From Ideonella benzenivorans (GTDB lineage: Bacteria > Pseudomonadota > Gammaproteobacteria > Burkholderiales > Burkholderiaceae_C): a stretch of DNA of 64,000 nucleotides. Numbering within the stretch: the first letter of the stretch is position 1; every line of letters begins with the position of its first letter. Shown here piece by piece: positions 54,632 to 64,000 of this stretch. The translations under genes were made by a program, and so were the position numbers. The stretch spans positions 558,001-622,000 of the forward strand of contig NZ_JAGWCB010000012.1 in NCBI RefSeq assembly GCF_020387415.1, given 5' to 3'. The notes under the pieces are model-generated. The model searched no databases. It was given only the letters and a program-made list of their open reading frames with translations, and was not told the DNA's origin.

Positions 54632-55159
54632 ATGCCATACAGTCGCCGCGCATTTCTTGCCACATCCCTCCTGACCGCGAGTTGGCAGGCATGGGCTGCG
54701 ATGCCCAAGGTGATCATCGGTTCCTACGCCCTCGCACAGATGAGGTCGATGAAGGGGCTGACCTTTCCGAGAGTCCATCTGTACAACGCGAACGGCGTTC
54801 TGATTGACCGAAGCGTTTGGCCTCATGAATTCGAGGAAGTGAGGGATCACGCCGGTCAGGCCTTCTGTTGTGTCTCGGACAAGCCCAGTTCGCCCGGTGG
54901 CCTGGGGCCTCCGCCTGACTGCAAGCGGCTTGTGTATGGGGAAAATGTTCTTGAACACTTCACCGGATTGCGCGACCCGCGTGGTCAGGAGATCAGCTAC
55001 CCAGGACTCCCGAAGCACAGGTACTTGGTGGTCGAGTACTACGCAGACTGGTGTGCGCCCTGCCAGCCAGCGCGGCAGGCGCTGCAGCGGTTCCTGACCA
55101 CTCCCGCGGCGGGCGGCTACCTCGCGCTTGTCGTCGACTTCAGCAAGTTGCAGTCCTAG
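54632..55159 (+). CDS. Tat-exported thioredoxin-like protein (WCAPC)
   Basis: This 175-aa protein has a twin-arginine type signal (SRRAFLATSLLTASWQAWA). The mature part ends in a thioredoxin-like segment with VVEYYADWCAPCQPARQALQRFL, where the redox motif WCAPC is normally followed by a full fold of about 70 residues. Here only about 40 residues follow, so the fold is shortened or atypical. The middle part (FEEVRDHAGQAFCCVSDKPSSPGGLGPPPDCKRLVYGENV) is unfamiliar and Cys-rich. An exported, possibly thiol-handling, role is inferred. It is 35 bp after the GNAT gene. Confidence 0.72.
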   Translation: MPYSRRAFLATSLLTASWQAWAAMPKVIIGSYALAQMRSMKGLTFPRVHLYNANGVLIDRSVWPHEFEEVRDHAGQAFCCVSDKPSSPGGLGPPPDCKRLVYGENVLEHFTGLRDPRGQEISYPGLPKHRYLVVEYYADWCAPCQPARQALQRFLTTPAAGGYLALVVDFSKLQS

Positions 55160-55408
55160 CCGTGCCGGGCCGAATGGCCCTCGGCGAGCGGCTTCGGTGG
55201 GCCCGACCGGCCTCCCCGGCTCCGCCTCAGGCCGTGAAGACTTCGCCGGGCCCCCGGTGGGGTTATCGCGCCCCAAGCCGCCAGCGGGGACAATAGGGCC
55301 TTCTGCTGCCGGACGAGGCCTTGTTGCCCGCCCGGCTTTCGGCTTTGCCGCCCCCATTTCCTGCTTGCTGTGCCTGGCCTCCACGCCGGGCCGGCTGCCG
55401 CCGCCGCC

Positions 55409-57823
55409 GTGTCCATCACCCTTGACGCCCCCACCTCCCGCGCGCCCGCCAAGCCCAAGGCGCTGACCGCCTACCGGCCGTTCTGGGCCAAGCGTTTCGG
55501 CACCGCCCCCTTCCTGCCCACAAGCCGCCAGGAGATGGAGCAGCTGGGCTGGGACAGCTGCGACATCATCGTCGTCAGCGGCGACGCCTATGTGGACCAC
55601 CCCAGCTTCGGCATGGCGGTGATCGGCCGGGTGCTGGAGGCGCAGGGCTTTCGCGTGGGGATCATCGCCCAGCCGGACTGGCATTCGGCGGACGCCTTCC
55701 GGGCCCTGGGCCGGCCCAACCTGTTCTTCGGCGTGGCCGCCGGGAACATGGATTCGATGATCAACCACTACACGGCGGACCGGAAGATCCGCAGTGACGA
55801 CGCCTACACGCCCGGCGGTGTGGCCGGCAAGCGGCCCGACCGCGCCACGCTGGTCTACACCCAGCGCTGCCGGGAGGCGTTCAAGGAGGTGCCGGTGGTG
55901 ATCGGCGGCATCGAGGCCTCGCTGCGCCGCATCGCCCACTACGACTACTGGAGCGACAAGGTGCGCCGCTCCATCCTGGTGGACAGCAAGGCCGACCTGC
56001 TGGTGTACGGCAATGGCGAGCGGGCCATCGTCGAGATCGCCCACCGCCTGGCGCGACGCCAGCCCATCGAGAGCATCACCGACGTGCGCGGCACCGCCTT
56101 CCTGCGCAAGCCGGACGACCCCGCGCTGGCCGGCTGGTTCGAGGTGGACAGCACCGAGGTGGACGCCCCGGGCAAGATCGACGCCCTGCTCAACCCCTAC
56201 CTGACGACCGAGGAGCAGGCCGCCGCCGAGGGCGTGGCCTGCGCCCAGGCCCAAGACGCGACGGCCGAGCCCGCACCGACCACGCCGGTGGCCCAGCCCA
56301 TCCGCCTGGTGCGCCAGCCGCTGGCCAAAACCGACGGCCGGGCCGTGACCACGCCGCGCGAGCGCACGGTGATCCGCCTGCCCGCCTACGAGCAGGTCAA
56401 GAGCGACCCGGTGCTCTACGCCCACGCCAGCCGCGTGCTGCACCTGGAGACCAACCCCGGCAACGCCCGCGCACTGGTGCAGCGCCACGGCGAGGGCCCG
56501 GCCCTGCGCGACGTGTGGATCAACCCGCCGCCCATCCCGCTGACCATGGCCGAGATGGACCATGTGTTCGACCTGCCCTACGCGCGCGGGCCGCACCCGT
56601 CCTATGCCGACGAACACGGCAGCCACGACGGCGCGACCAAGATCCCGGCCTGGGAGATGATCCGCTTCAGCGTGAACATCATGCGCGGCTGCTTCGGCGG
56701 CTGCACCTTCTGCTCCATCACCGAGCACGAGGGCCGCATCATCCAGAGCCGCTCGGAAGATTCGATCATCCACGAGGTCGAGGAGATCCGGGACAAGGTC
56801 AAGGGCTTCACCGGCGTCATCTCCGACCTGGGCGGCCCCACGGCCAACATGTACCGCCTGGGCTGCAAGAGCCCGGAGATCGAGGCGGCCTGCCGCAAGC
56901 CCAGCTGCGTCTACCCCGGCATCTGCCCCAACCTGAACACCGACCACGGCCCGCTGGTGAAGATCTACCGGCGCGCGCGGGCGCTCAAGGGCATCAAGAA
57001 GATCCTGATCGGCTCGGGCCTGCGCTACGACCTGGCGGTCAAGTCGCCCGAGTACGTCAAGGAGCTGGTGCAGCACCATGTGGGCGGCTACCTGAAGATC
57101 GCCCCCGAGCACACCGAGGGCGGCCCGCTGTCGAAGATGATGAAGCCCGGCATCGGCACCTACGATGCCTTCAAGGCCATGTTCGACCAGTACAGCGCCG
57201 AGGCGGGCAAGCAGCAGTTCCTGATCCCCTACTTCATCGCCGCCCACCCGGGCACCAGCGACGAGGACATGATGAACCTGGCGCTCTGGTTGAAGCGCAA
57301 CGGCTTTCGCGCCGACCAGGTGCAGACCTTCTACCCCAGCCCGATGGCCACCGCCACGGCCATGTACCACTCGGGCCTGAACCCGCTCAAGGGCATCAGC
57401 CGCGACGCGCGCAAGGGCGAGAAGGTGGACATCGTGCGCGGCGAGAAGCGCCGCCGCCTGCACAAGGCCTTTCTGCGCTACCACGACGCCAACAACTGGC
57501 CGCTGCTGCGCGAGGCCCTGAAAGCCATGGGCCGCGCCGACCTGATCGGCAACGGCAAGCACCACCTGATCCCGACCTGGCAGCCCAGCACTGACGGCAG
57601 CTACCAGAGCGCGCGGCGCAGCAACTCCACCCCGGCGCCAGCCAAGCCCGCCGCCAAGGGCGCGGCCCGGACACCGGTGAAGGGCCAGATCCTGACCCAG
57701 CACACCGGCCTGCCCCCGCGCGAGACGGGCAGCCGGCCCGCGCCGGCCGGCCGGGGCGCCGCGCCCAAGTTCAGCGGCCGCGGCAAGCCGGGGGGACGGG
57801 GCTCACGGGGCGGTGGCCAGTGA
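55409..57823 (+). CDS. YgiQ-family radical SAM protein
   Basis: This 804-aa cytoplasmic radical SAM enzyme has the N-terminal domain [45 protein letters not shown], usual in YgiQ. The iron-sulfur motif CFGGCTFC is near residue 431. Downstream are [35 protein letters not shown] and [18 protein letters not shown]. The C-terminal 90 residues are basic and Gly/Pro/Arg-rich. YgiQ function is unknown. The start is unclear: GTG at 55409 precedes the conserved part closely, and GTG at 55370 would add 13 residues. It converges on cadA-like with a 50-bp gap. Confidence 0.9.
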   Translation: MSITLDAPTSRAPAKPKALTAYRPFWAKRFGTAPFLPTSRQEMEQLGWDSCDIIVVSGDAYVDHPSFGMAVIGRVLEAQGFRVGIIAQPDWHSADAFRALGRPNLFFGVAAGNMDSMINHYTADRKIRSDDAYTPGGVAGKRPDRATLVYTQRCREAFKEVPVVIGGIEASLRRIAHYDYWSDKVRRSILVDSKADLLVYGNGERAIVEIAHRLARRQPIESITDVRGTAFLRKPDDPALAGWFEVDSTEVDAPGKIDALLNPYLTTEEQAAAEGVACAQAQDATAEPAPTTPVAQPIRLVRQPLAKTDGRAVTTPRERTVIRLPAYEQVKSDPVLYAHASRVLHLETNPGNARALVQRHGEGPALRDVWINPPPIPLTMAEMDHVFDLPYARGPHPSYADEHGSHDGATKIPAWEMIRFSVNIMRGCFGGCTFCSITEHEGRIIQSRSEDSIIHEVEEIRDKVKGFTGVISDLGGPTANMYRLGCKSPEIEAACRKPSCVYPGICPNLNTDHGPLVKIYRRARALKGIKKILIGSGLRYDLAVKSPEYVKELVQHHVGGYLKIAPEHTEGGPLSKMMKPGIGTYDAFKAMFDQYSAEAGKQQFLIPYFIAAHPGTSDEDMMNLALWLKRNGFRADQVQTFYPSPMATATAMYHSGLNPLKGISRDARKGEKVDIVRGEKRRRLHKAFLRYHDANNWPLLREALKAMGRADLIGNGKHHLIPTWQPSTDGSYQSARRSNSTPAPAKPAAKGAARTPVKGQILTQHTGLPPRETGSRPAPAGRGAAPKFSGRGKPGGRGSRGGGQ

Positions 57824-57873
57824 GCCGGTCAGGCTTCTGACAAGCCGGATGGGCGAGGGCGGGGCAACCTGAC

Positions 57874-60222
<2,349 letters not shown>

Positions 60223-60236
60223 GGACGGCATTGCAA

Positions 60237-60258
60237 ACCCTGTAGCCAGTGTAGAGTC
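60237..60258. promoter_or_regulatory. MerR-type dyad operator between cadA and cadR
   Basis: ACCCTGTAGCC followed by AGTGTAGAGTC forms an imperfect dyad in the 41-bp gap between the divergent starts. CadR/PbrR operators have this form (ACCCTATAG...CTACAGGGT). The -35/-10 boxes of both promoters would overlap it. Confidence 0.6.
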
Positions 60259-60263
60259 AAGCC

Positions 60264-60734
60264 ATGAAGATCGGAGACCTTGCTGCCGCCACGGCCACCC
60301 CGGTGGAAACCATCCGCTATTACGAGCGCGAAGGGTTGCTGCCGGCGCCGCCGCGCAGTGCCGGCAACTACCGGGTGTATGGCGAGGCCCATGTGCAGCG
60401 GCTGGCCTTCATCCGCCGCTGCCGCTCGCTGGACATGGCGCAGGACGAGATCCGGGCCCTGCTGGCCTACCGCGACGCCCCGGCCGCGCACTGCGGCGAG
60501 GCCAATGCGGTGCTGGATGCCCACATCGGCCATGTGGAACAGCGCATCGCGGAGCTGCAGACCCTGGCCCGCCAGCTGCGTGAACTGCGTGGCCGCTGCC
60601 AGGCCATTCCCGGCAGCGAATGCGGCATCCTGGCCGAGCTGGGCCAGCCAGCCGGCCCGGCCAGCGCGGCCGACACCCCGCCCCATGTGGACGGGGTGCA
60701 TGGCCGGGCCGCGCACCGCCACAGCGGGCACTGA
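60264..60734 (+). CDS. cadR: MerR-family metal regulator (CadR/PbrR-like)
   Basis: This dimeric metal-sensing activator of 156 aa begins with the winged helix-turn-helix MKIGDLAAATATPVETIRYYEREGLL, then a long dimerisation helix. Cys77 (HCGEAN), Cys112 (GRC) and Cys120 (SEC) lie at the positions used for Cd/Pb binding in CadR/PbrR. The C-terminal tail is His-rich (HVDGVHGRAAHRHSGH), as in CadR. It is divergent from the metal ATPase and surely controls it through the dyad between them. It may respond to Cd, Zn or Pb. Confidence 0.93.
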   Translation: MKIGDLAAATATPVETIRYYEREGLLPAPPRSAGNYRVYGEAHVQRLAFIRRCRSLDMAQDEIRALLAYRDAPAAHCGEANAVLDAHIGHVEQRIAELQTLARQLRELRGRCQAIPGSECGILAELGQPAGPASAADTPPHVDGVHGRAAHRHSGH

Positions 60735-60755
60735 GCGCCCGGTGCGCGGGCGCGC

Positions 60756-62525
60756 TCAGGCCACGCAGGTGCGGTTCTTGCCGGTGCGCTTGGCCTCGTA
60801 GAGCGCCTCGTCGGCACGCTCGAGCGCCTCTTCCAGCCGCTCGCCGGCGCGGTACTGCGTCACGCCGGCCGAGAAGGTGACGAACACCTCGCGGTTCTCG
60901 TGCATGAACAGGCTGGCGCTGAGCTGGCGTTGCAGGCGGGTCAGCACCTGCTGTGCCTCGTCCACCGCGGTGCCGGGCAGCAGCACGACGAACTCCTCGC
61001 CCCCGAAACGGGAGACGGCGTCGACCGGCCGCAGTGAACGGCGCACATGGTCGGCCAGGGCCTTGAGCGCCTCGTCGCCGGCACTGTGGCCCAGCGTGTC
61101 GTTCAGGCGCTTGAAATTGTCGATGTCCAGCAGGCCGATGGCCAGTTGGCTGCCCTCGCGGGCGATGCGGGCCTGCTCCACCTCGAACTGCTGCATCAGG
61201 CCGCGGCGGTTGGCGACCTGGGTCAGGGCGTCGGTGGCCACTTCGTCGGAGAGGCGGCGCAGCTCCGTCTCCAGCGCGCGGACCTGGGCCTCCAGGTCGC
61301 TGGCGCGGCGGTGCTCCTCCTGCAGCCGACCGCGGGTCGCGCTGACCAGGCCGTGCACGCTGCGGCTCTCGGCCACCATCTCGCGCACCACCTCGGTCAG
61401 GCTCTCCAGCGATTCGGCGTTCTGCACCGTCTCGGCATAGCGCAGCACGCCGTCGCTGAAGCGGCCGGTGTGCTGGTCCAGCTCGCCGAGCTCCGCCAGC
61501 ATCTGCTGCAGCAGGTCCTTCAGGGCCTGGCGGGCCTGGTCGCGTTCCTGGCGCAGCGTCTGCTGCCGGCGTCGGGTCTCGGCCAGCATCGCGGTGGCGG
61601 CCTGCACGCCCCGCGCATTGGGCGTCTCGCCCAGTTGTTCTTTCAGGCCGGTCAGTTGGCCCTGCACCCAGCTGTCGTCCTCGGACAGCTCGGCCAGCCC
61701 GCCGGCCAGCTCCTGGCTGAGGCGGTGCACCTGGTCCAGCAGGTGGTGGCGGTGGGCCAGCAGCCGGCGGGCCCGGCCGCACACCTCGGCCACGGAGCCG
61801 GCCAGCTCGGCACTGACGCCGTCCTCGGCGAGCCGGTCGGCCAGCGCCCCCAGTTCATCGGCCAGGGCGCTGGCGCGTTCGACATCGGGCGGCAACGCGG
61901 CCCGCACGGTGGATTCCAGCGGCTGAACCACCGCCACCCAATGGTCGTGGTCCGCTTGGGACGGCATCCCGTCGGCGACGCTGGCCGGCGCCGCTGCCCC
62001 GGCGTCCGACGCCTCCGCAACCGGGGTGTCGTCCTCGGCCAGCGGCGAAGCGCCTTCCGTGTCCCAGGAGCCCACCAGCTGGCTCAGGCGGTGCAGCAGG
62101 CGCTGGGCGTCACTGCGGCTGGACTCCAGCACCCGCTGCAGGCTTTCCTTCTTGCGGGCCAGCGTCCACTGCCGGCCGCCGCGTTCCAGGCCACGGCTCA
62201 GGCGCTCGATCAGTTGGGCCCAAGCTTGGGCCTGGCCGGCACTGCCGTCCTCGCTGCGGTCCAACAGCCGCAAGGCCTGGTCCCACTGCCCTTGCAGCAC
62301 CGCCTGCTGCAGTTCGCCCCGCTGGGCGGCGTCCTCGCCAGCACGCTGGGCCAGGCGCTCCAGCACCGGCCGGGCCCGGGTTGGCAGGCTGGACGCGACC
62401 GGCCCGCCCTCCTCGGCCCAGGCCTGGGCATAGTTCTCGGGCGTGGGTTCCAGCTGGGCCACGGCCAGGCGACGCAGCGCGGCCTTGGCGATCTGGGCCG
62501 GTGTCAATTCGGTGTTCAGGTTCAT
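60756..62525 (-). CDS. GGDEF diguanylate cyclase with long helical N-terminus
   Basis: This soluble protein of 589 aa has an N-terminal 420 residues that are mainly helical, with coiled-coil-like stretches (ATAMLAETRRRQQTLRQERDQARQALKDLLQQMLAELGEL). The GGDEF domain (about 425-589) contains TDALTQVANRRGL, LDIDNFKRLNDTLGHSAGDE and the active-site SRFGGEEFVVLLPG. The intact GGEEF motif suggests c-di-GMP synthesis. No membrane segment is seen. The start at 62523-62525 gives MNLNTELTP. It lies 34 bp downstream of the GGDEF-EAL gene. Confidence 0.9.
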   Translation of the reverse strand: MNLNTELTPAQIAKAALRRLAVAQLEPTPENYAQAWAEEGGPVASSLPTRARPVLERLAQRAGEDAAQRGELQQAVLQGQWDQALRLLDRSEDGSAGQAQAWAQLIERLSRGLERGGRQWTLARKKESLQRVLESSRSDAQRLLHRLSQLVGSWDTEGASPLAEDDTPVAEASDAGAAAPASVADGMPSQADHDHWVAVVQPLESTVRAALPPDVERASALADELGALADRLAEDGVSAELAGSVAEVCGRARRLLAHRHHLLDQVHRLSQELAGGLAELSEDDSWVQGQLTGLKEQLGETPNARGVQAATAMLAETRRRQQTLRQERDQARQALKDLLQQMLAELGELDQHTGRFSDGVLRYAETVQNAESLESLTEVVREMVAESRSVHGLVSATRGRLQEEHRRASDLEAQVRALETELRRLSDEVATDALTQVANRRGLMQQFEVEQARIAREGSQLAIGLLDIDNFKRLNDTLGHSAGDEALKALADHVRRSLRPVDAVSRFGGEEFVVLLPGTAVDEAQQVLTRLQRQLSASLFMHENREVFVTFSAGVTQYRAGERLEEALERADEALYEAKRTGKNRTCVA

Positions 62526-62559
62526 CTCGGGGCTGGAAGGCAGCGCCCCGTGCACAGGC

Positions 62560-64000
62560 TCAGTGGGGCGTTGCCGGATGGGAGGTCGGGGCCGAACCCA
62601 GGGCCAGCGGCTCCATGGCCACCATGGCACTGGGGGCCGCCACATGCTGGGCCACCCAGGCCGGCAGGTCGGCGCCGGGCATGGGACGGCTGATCAGGTA
62701 CCCCTGCATCATGCGGCACTGCAGGCTGCGCAACAGGTTCATCTGCGTGGTGTTCTCCACACCCTCGGCCACCACGCGCAGGCTGAGCGCCTGGGCCAGC
62801 GAGATGATCAGGTGGATCACCTCGCTCGCCTTGGGCTCGCGCCCGAGCTTGCTGACAAAGGAACGGTCGATCTTCAGCTCGGAGATCGGCAGTTCGGTCA
62901 GATACTGAAGCGAGGAATACCCAGTGCCGAAGTCGTCCACCGAGATCTGCACCCCCACCTCGTTGAGGCGATGCAGCGTGGGCAGAATGCTCTGCAGGTC
63001 CTTCATCAGGCTGCTCTCGGTGATCTCGAGCAGCAGCATGCGGTGCGGAATGCCGTAGGGCTTGACGGCGGCATGGATCAGGTCGATCAGGTCCTGACGC
63101 AGGAACATGCGGCTGGGCATGTTGACCGCGATCGACTCGGAAAACCCGAAGCCCTGCTGCCATTCATGCGCCTGCCGGGCCGCCTCGCGCAGCGCCCATT
63201 CGGACAAGGGCACGATCAGGCCGGTCTCCTCTGCCATCGGAATGAACTCGTTGGGGGGCACCAGCACGTCGCCGCGCTTCCAGCGCATCAAGGCCTCCAG
63301 CCCCATCAGCTGGCCGCTCTGCGCATCCACCTTGGGCTGGTAATAGAGCACCAGCTCGTTGCGCTCGATGGCCTTGTGCAGCGCGGTTTCCAGCTCCAGC
63401 TTCTCGCGGTCGCGCACCGCCAGGTTGGGGGTGTAGACCACGGCCCCGTTGCGCCCGCGGTCCTTGGCGGCGTACATCGCCACGTCGGCGTTGCGCATCA
63501 GGTCGGTCACGGTCTGGCCGTCCCGCGGGTAGATGGCGATGCCCACGCTGGCGGTGGCGAAGAACTCCTGGTCGGCCACGTAGACCGGCTGGCGCAAGGC
63601 CTCCAGGATGCGCTGGGCGACCCGGCCGGCATCGCGCTCGTCGTCCACCTCCGGCAGCAGGGCGACGAACTCGTCGCCGCCCAGGCGGCCCACCGCCTCC
63701 AGCGCCCGGTGGAAACGGGAACCGACGGCCTCCACCGTGCCATCGAAGATCTGGTCGCTGTGGCGCACGCAGCTGCGCAGCCGCATCGAGACTTCCAGCA
63801 GCAGCTCGTCACCCGCGGCGTGGCCCAGGGTGTCATTGATGTTCTTGAACCGGTCCAGGTCGATCAGCAGCAAGGCCATGGAATGGCCCATGCGCCGCGC
63901 CTGCTCCAGCGCCCGCTCGGCCCGCCAGTTGAACTGACGCCGGTTGGGCAACTGGGTCAGCGGGTCCTTGTTGGCCAGCTTGCGGATGGAGTCCTCGGCC
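62560..64000 (-). CDS. GGDEF-EAL c-di-GMP protein (N-terminus beyond the right edge)
   Basis: Only the C-terminal 480 residues are in the window. The frame is open through the right edge (the part before 63951 reads AEDSIRKLANKDPLTQ). The GGDEF domain shows LIDLDRFKNINDTLGHAAGDE and GRLGGDEFVALLP. The EAL domain has MGLEALMRWKRG, an intact ITESSLMKD, DDFGTGYSSL and EGVEN, so a phosphodiesterase-competent EAL is likely. A further sensor domain may lie upstream outside the window. The stop is 34 bp before the downstream GGDEF gene. Confidence 0.92.
   Translation of the reverse strand, partial: AEDSIRKLANKDPLTQLPNRRQFNWRAERALEQARRMGHSMALLLIDLDRFKNINDTLGHAAGDELLLEVSMRLRSCVRHSDQIFDGTVEAVGSRFHRALEAVGRLGGDEFVALLPEVDDERDAGRVAQRILEALRQPVYVADQEFFATASVGIAIYPRDGQTVTDLMRNADVAMYAAKDRGRNGAVVYTPNLAVRDREKLELETALHKAIERNELVLYYQPKVDAQSGQLMGLEALMRWKRGDVLVPPNEFIPMAEETGLIVPLSEWALREAARQAHEWQQGFGFSESIAVNMPSRMFLRQDLIDLIHAAVKPYGIPHRMLLLEITESSLMKDLQSILPTLHRLNEVGVQISVDDFGTGYSSLQYLTELPISELKIDRSFVSKLGREPKASEVIHLIISLAQALSLRVVAEGVENTTQMNLLRSLQCRMMQGYLISRPMPGADLPAWVAQHVAAPSAMVAMEPLALGSAPTSHPATPH

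Overview
The window is a gene-dense stretch (GC about 70 % by eye) of what looks like a betaproteobacterial chromosome of the order Burkholderiales. Support comes from the coding style (strong GC bias in the third position, frequent GTG starts, ATGA/GTGA overlaps), from small families mostly known in betaproteobacteria (DUF3460, DUF1841), and from the TamA/TamB, SulP, KefC and c-di-GMP genes. No rRNA and no CRISPR array is visible. One tRNA (Arg, CCT anticodon) is present.

Layout. 1-212: 5' end of an IS5-family element running off the left edge. 430-6529: rhlE helicase with a clear terminator, a PAS chemoreceptor with a FliA-like promoter and a C-terminal CheR-tether-like pentapeptide, a beta-CASP metallo-hydrolase and an MgtC-like membrane protein. 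6559-8925 (minus): a three-gene set of esterase, yaaA and 2OG-Fe(II) oxygenase. 9046-11091: metG. 11341-14906: a tightly packed, unfamiliar three-gene cassette made of a nucleotidyltransferase-like protein, a glycine-rich protein with a TIG-like domain, and a terpene-cyclase-like helical toroid protein. This is the best candidate for an undescribed system. 14903-27078: housekeeping and transport genes (tag, SulP, CYTH-CHAD, GNAT, DUF3460, scpA, LuxR regulator, orphan ParA, KefF/KefC pair, basic amino acid decarboxylase). 27099-28391: a tandem duplication of a small secreted-protein gene together with its flanks. 28402-32066: a MocR-type regulator divergent from an aminotransferase-phzF pair, with repeated operator-like sites between them. 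32127-34608: DUF1841, HD-GYP and a dihaem cytochrome c. 34718-43439: moxR, GNAT, VWA, tamA, tamB. 43488-50671: tRNA-Arg, ctpA, moeB, a LOG-family gene, arginase, a lipoprotein, a DUF429-like protein and an AsmA-like protein.

50672-55159 is an acquired island with lower GC. It reads as a remnant of an integron without an integrase. An attI-like region (repeats GGAATGTTATCC, then core GTTAGGT) is followed by a PD-(D/E)XK-nuclease-like cassette and its attC-like site. An IS1182-family element lies in the attC. Then come a P-loop kinase cassette bounded by GTTAGCCC/GGGCTAAC, a solo copy of the IS end, another GTTRRRY core (GTTAGAC) before a GNAT gene, and a Tat-exported thioredoxin-like protein.

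55409-64000: a YgiQ-type radical SAM protein, a divergent cadA-like P-type ATPase and cadR-like MerR regulator with a dyad operator between them, and two c-di-GMP genes (a coiled-coil GGDEF protein and a GGDEF-EAL protein cut by the right edge).

Functional assignments come from motif reading and family knowledge only. No database search was run.
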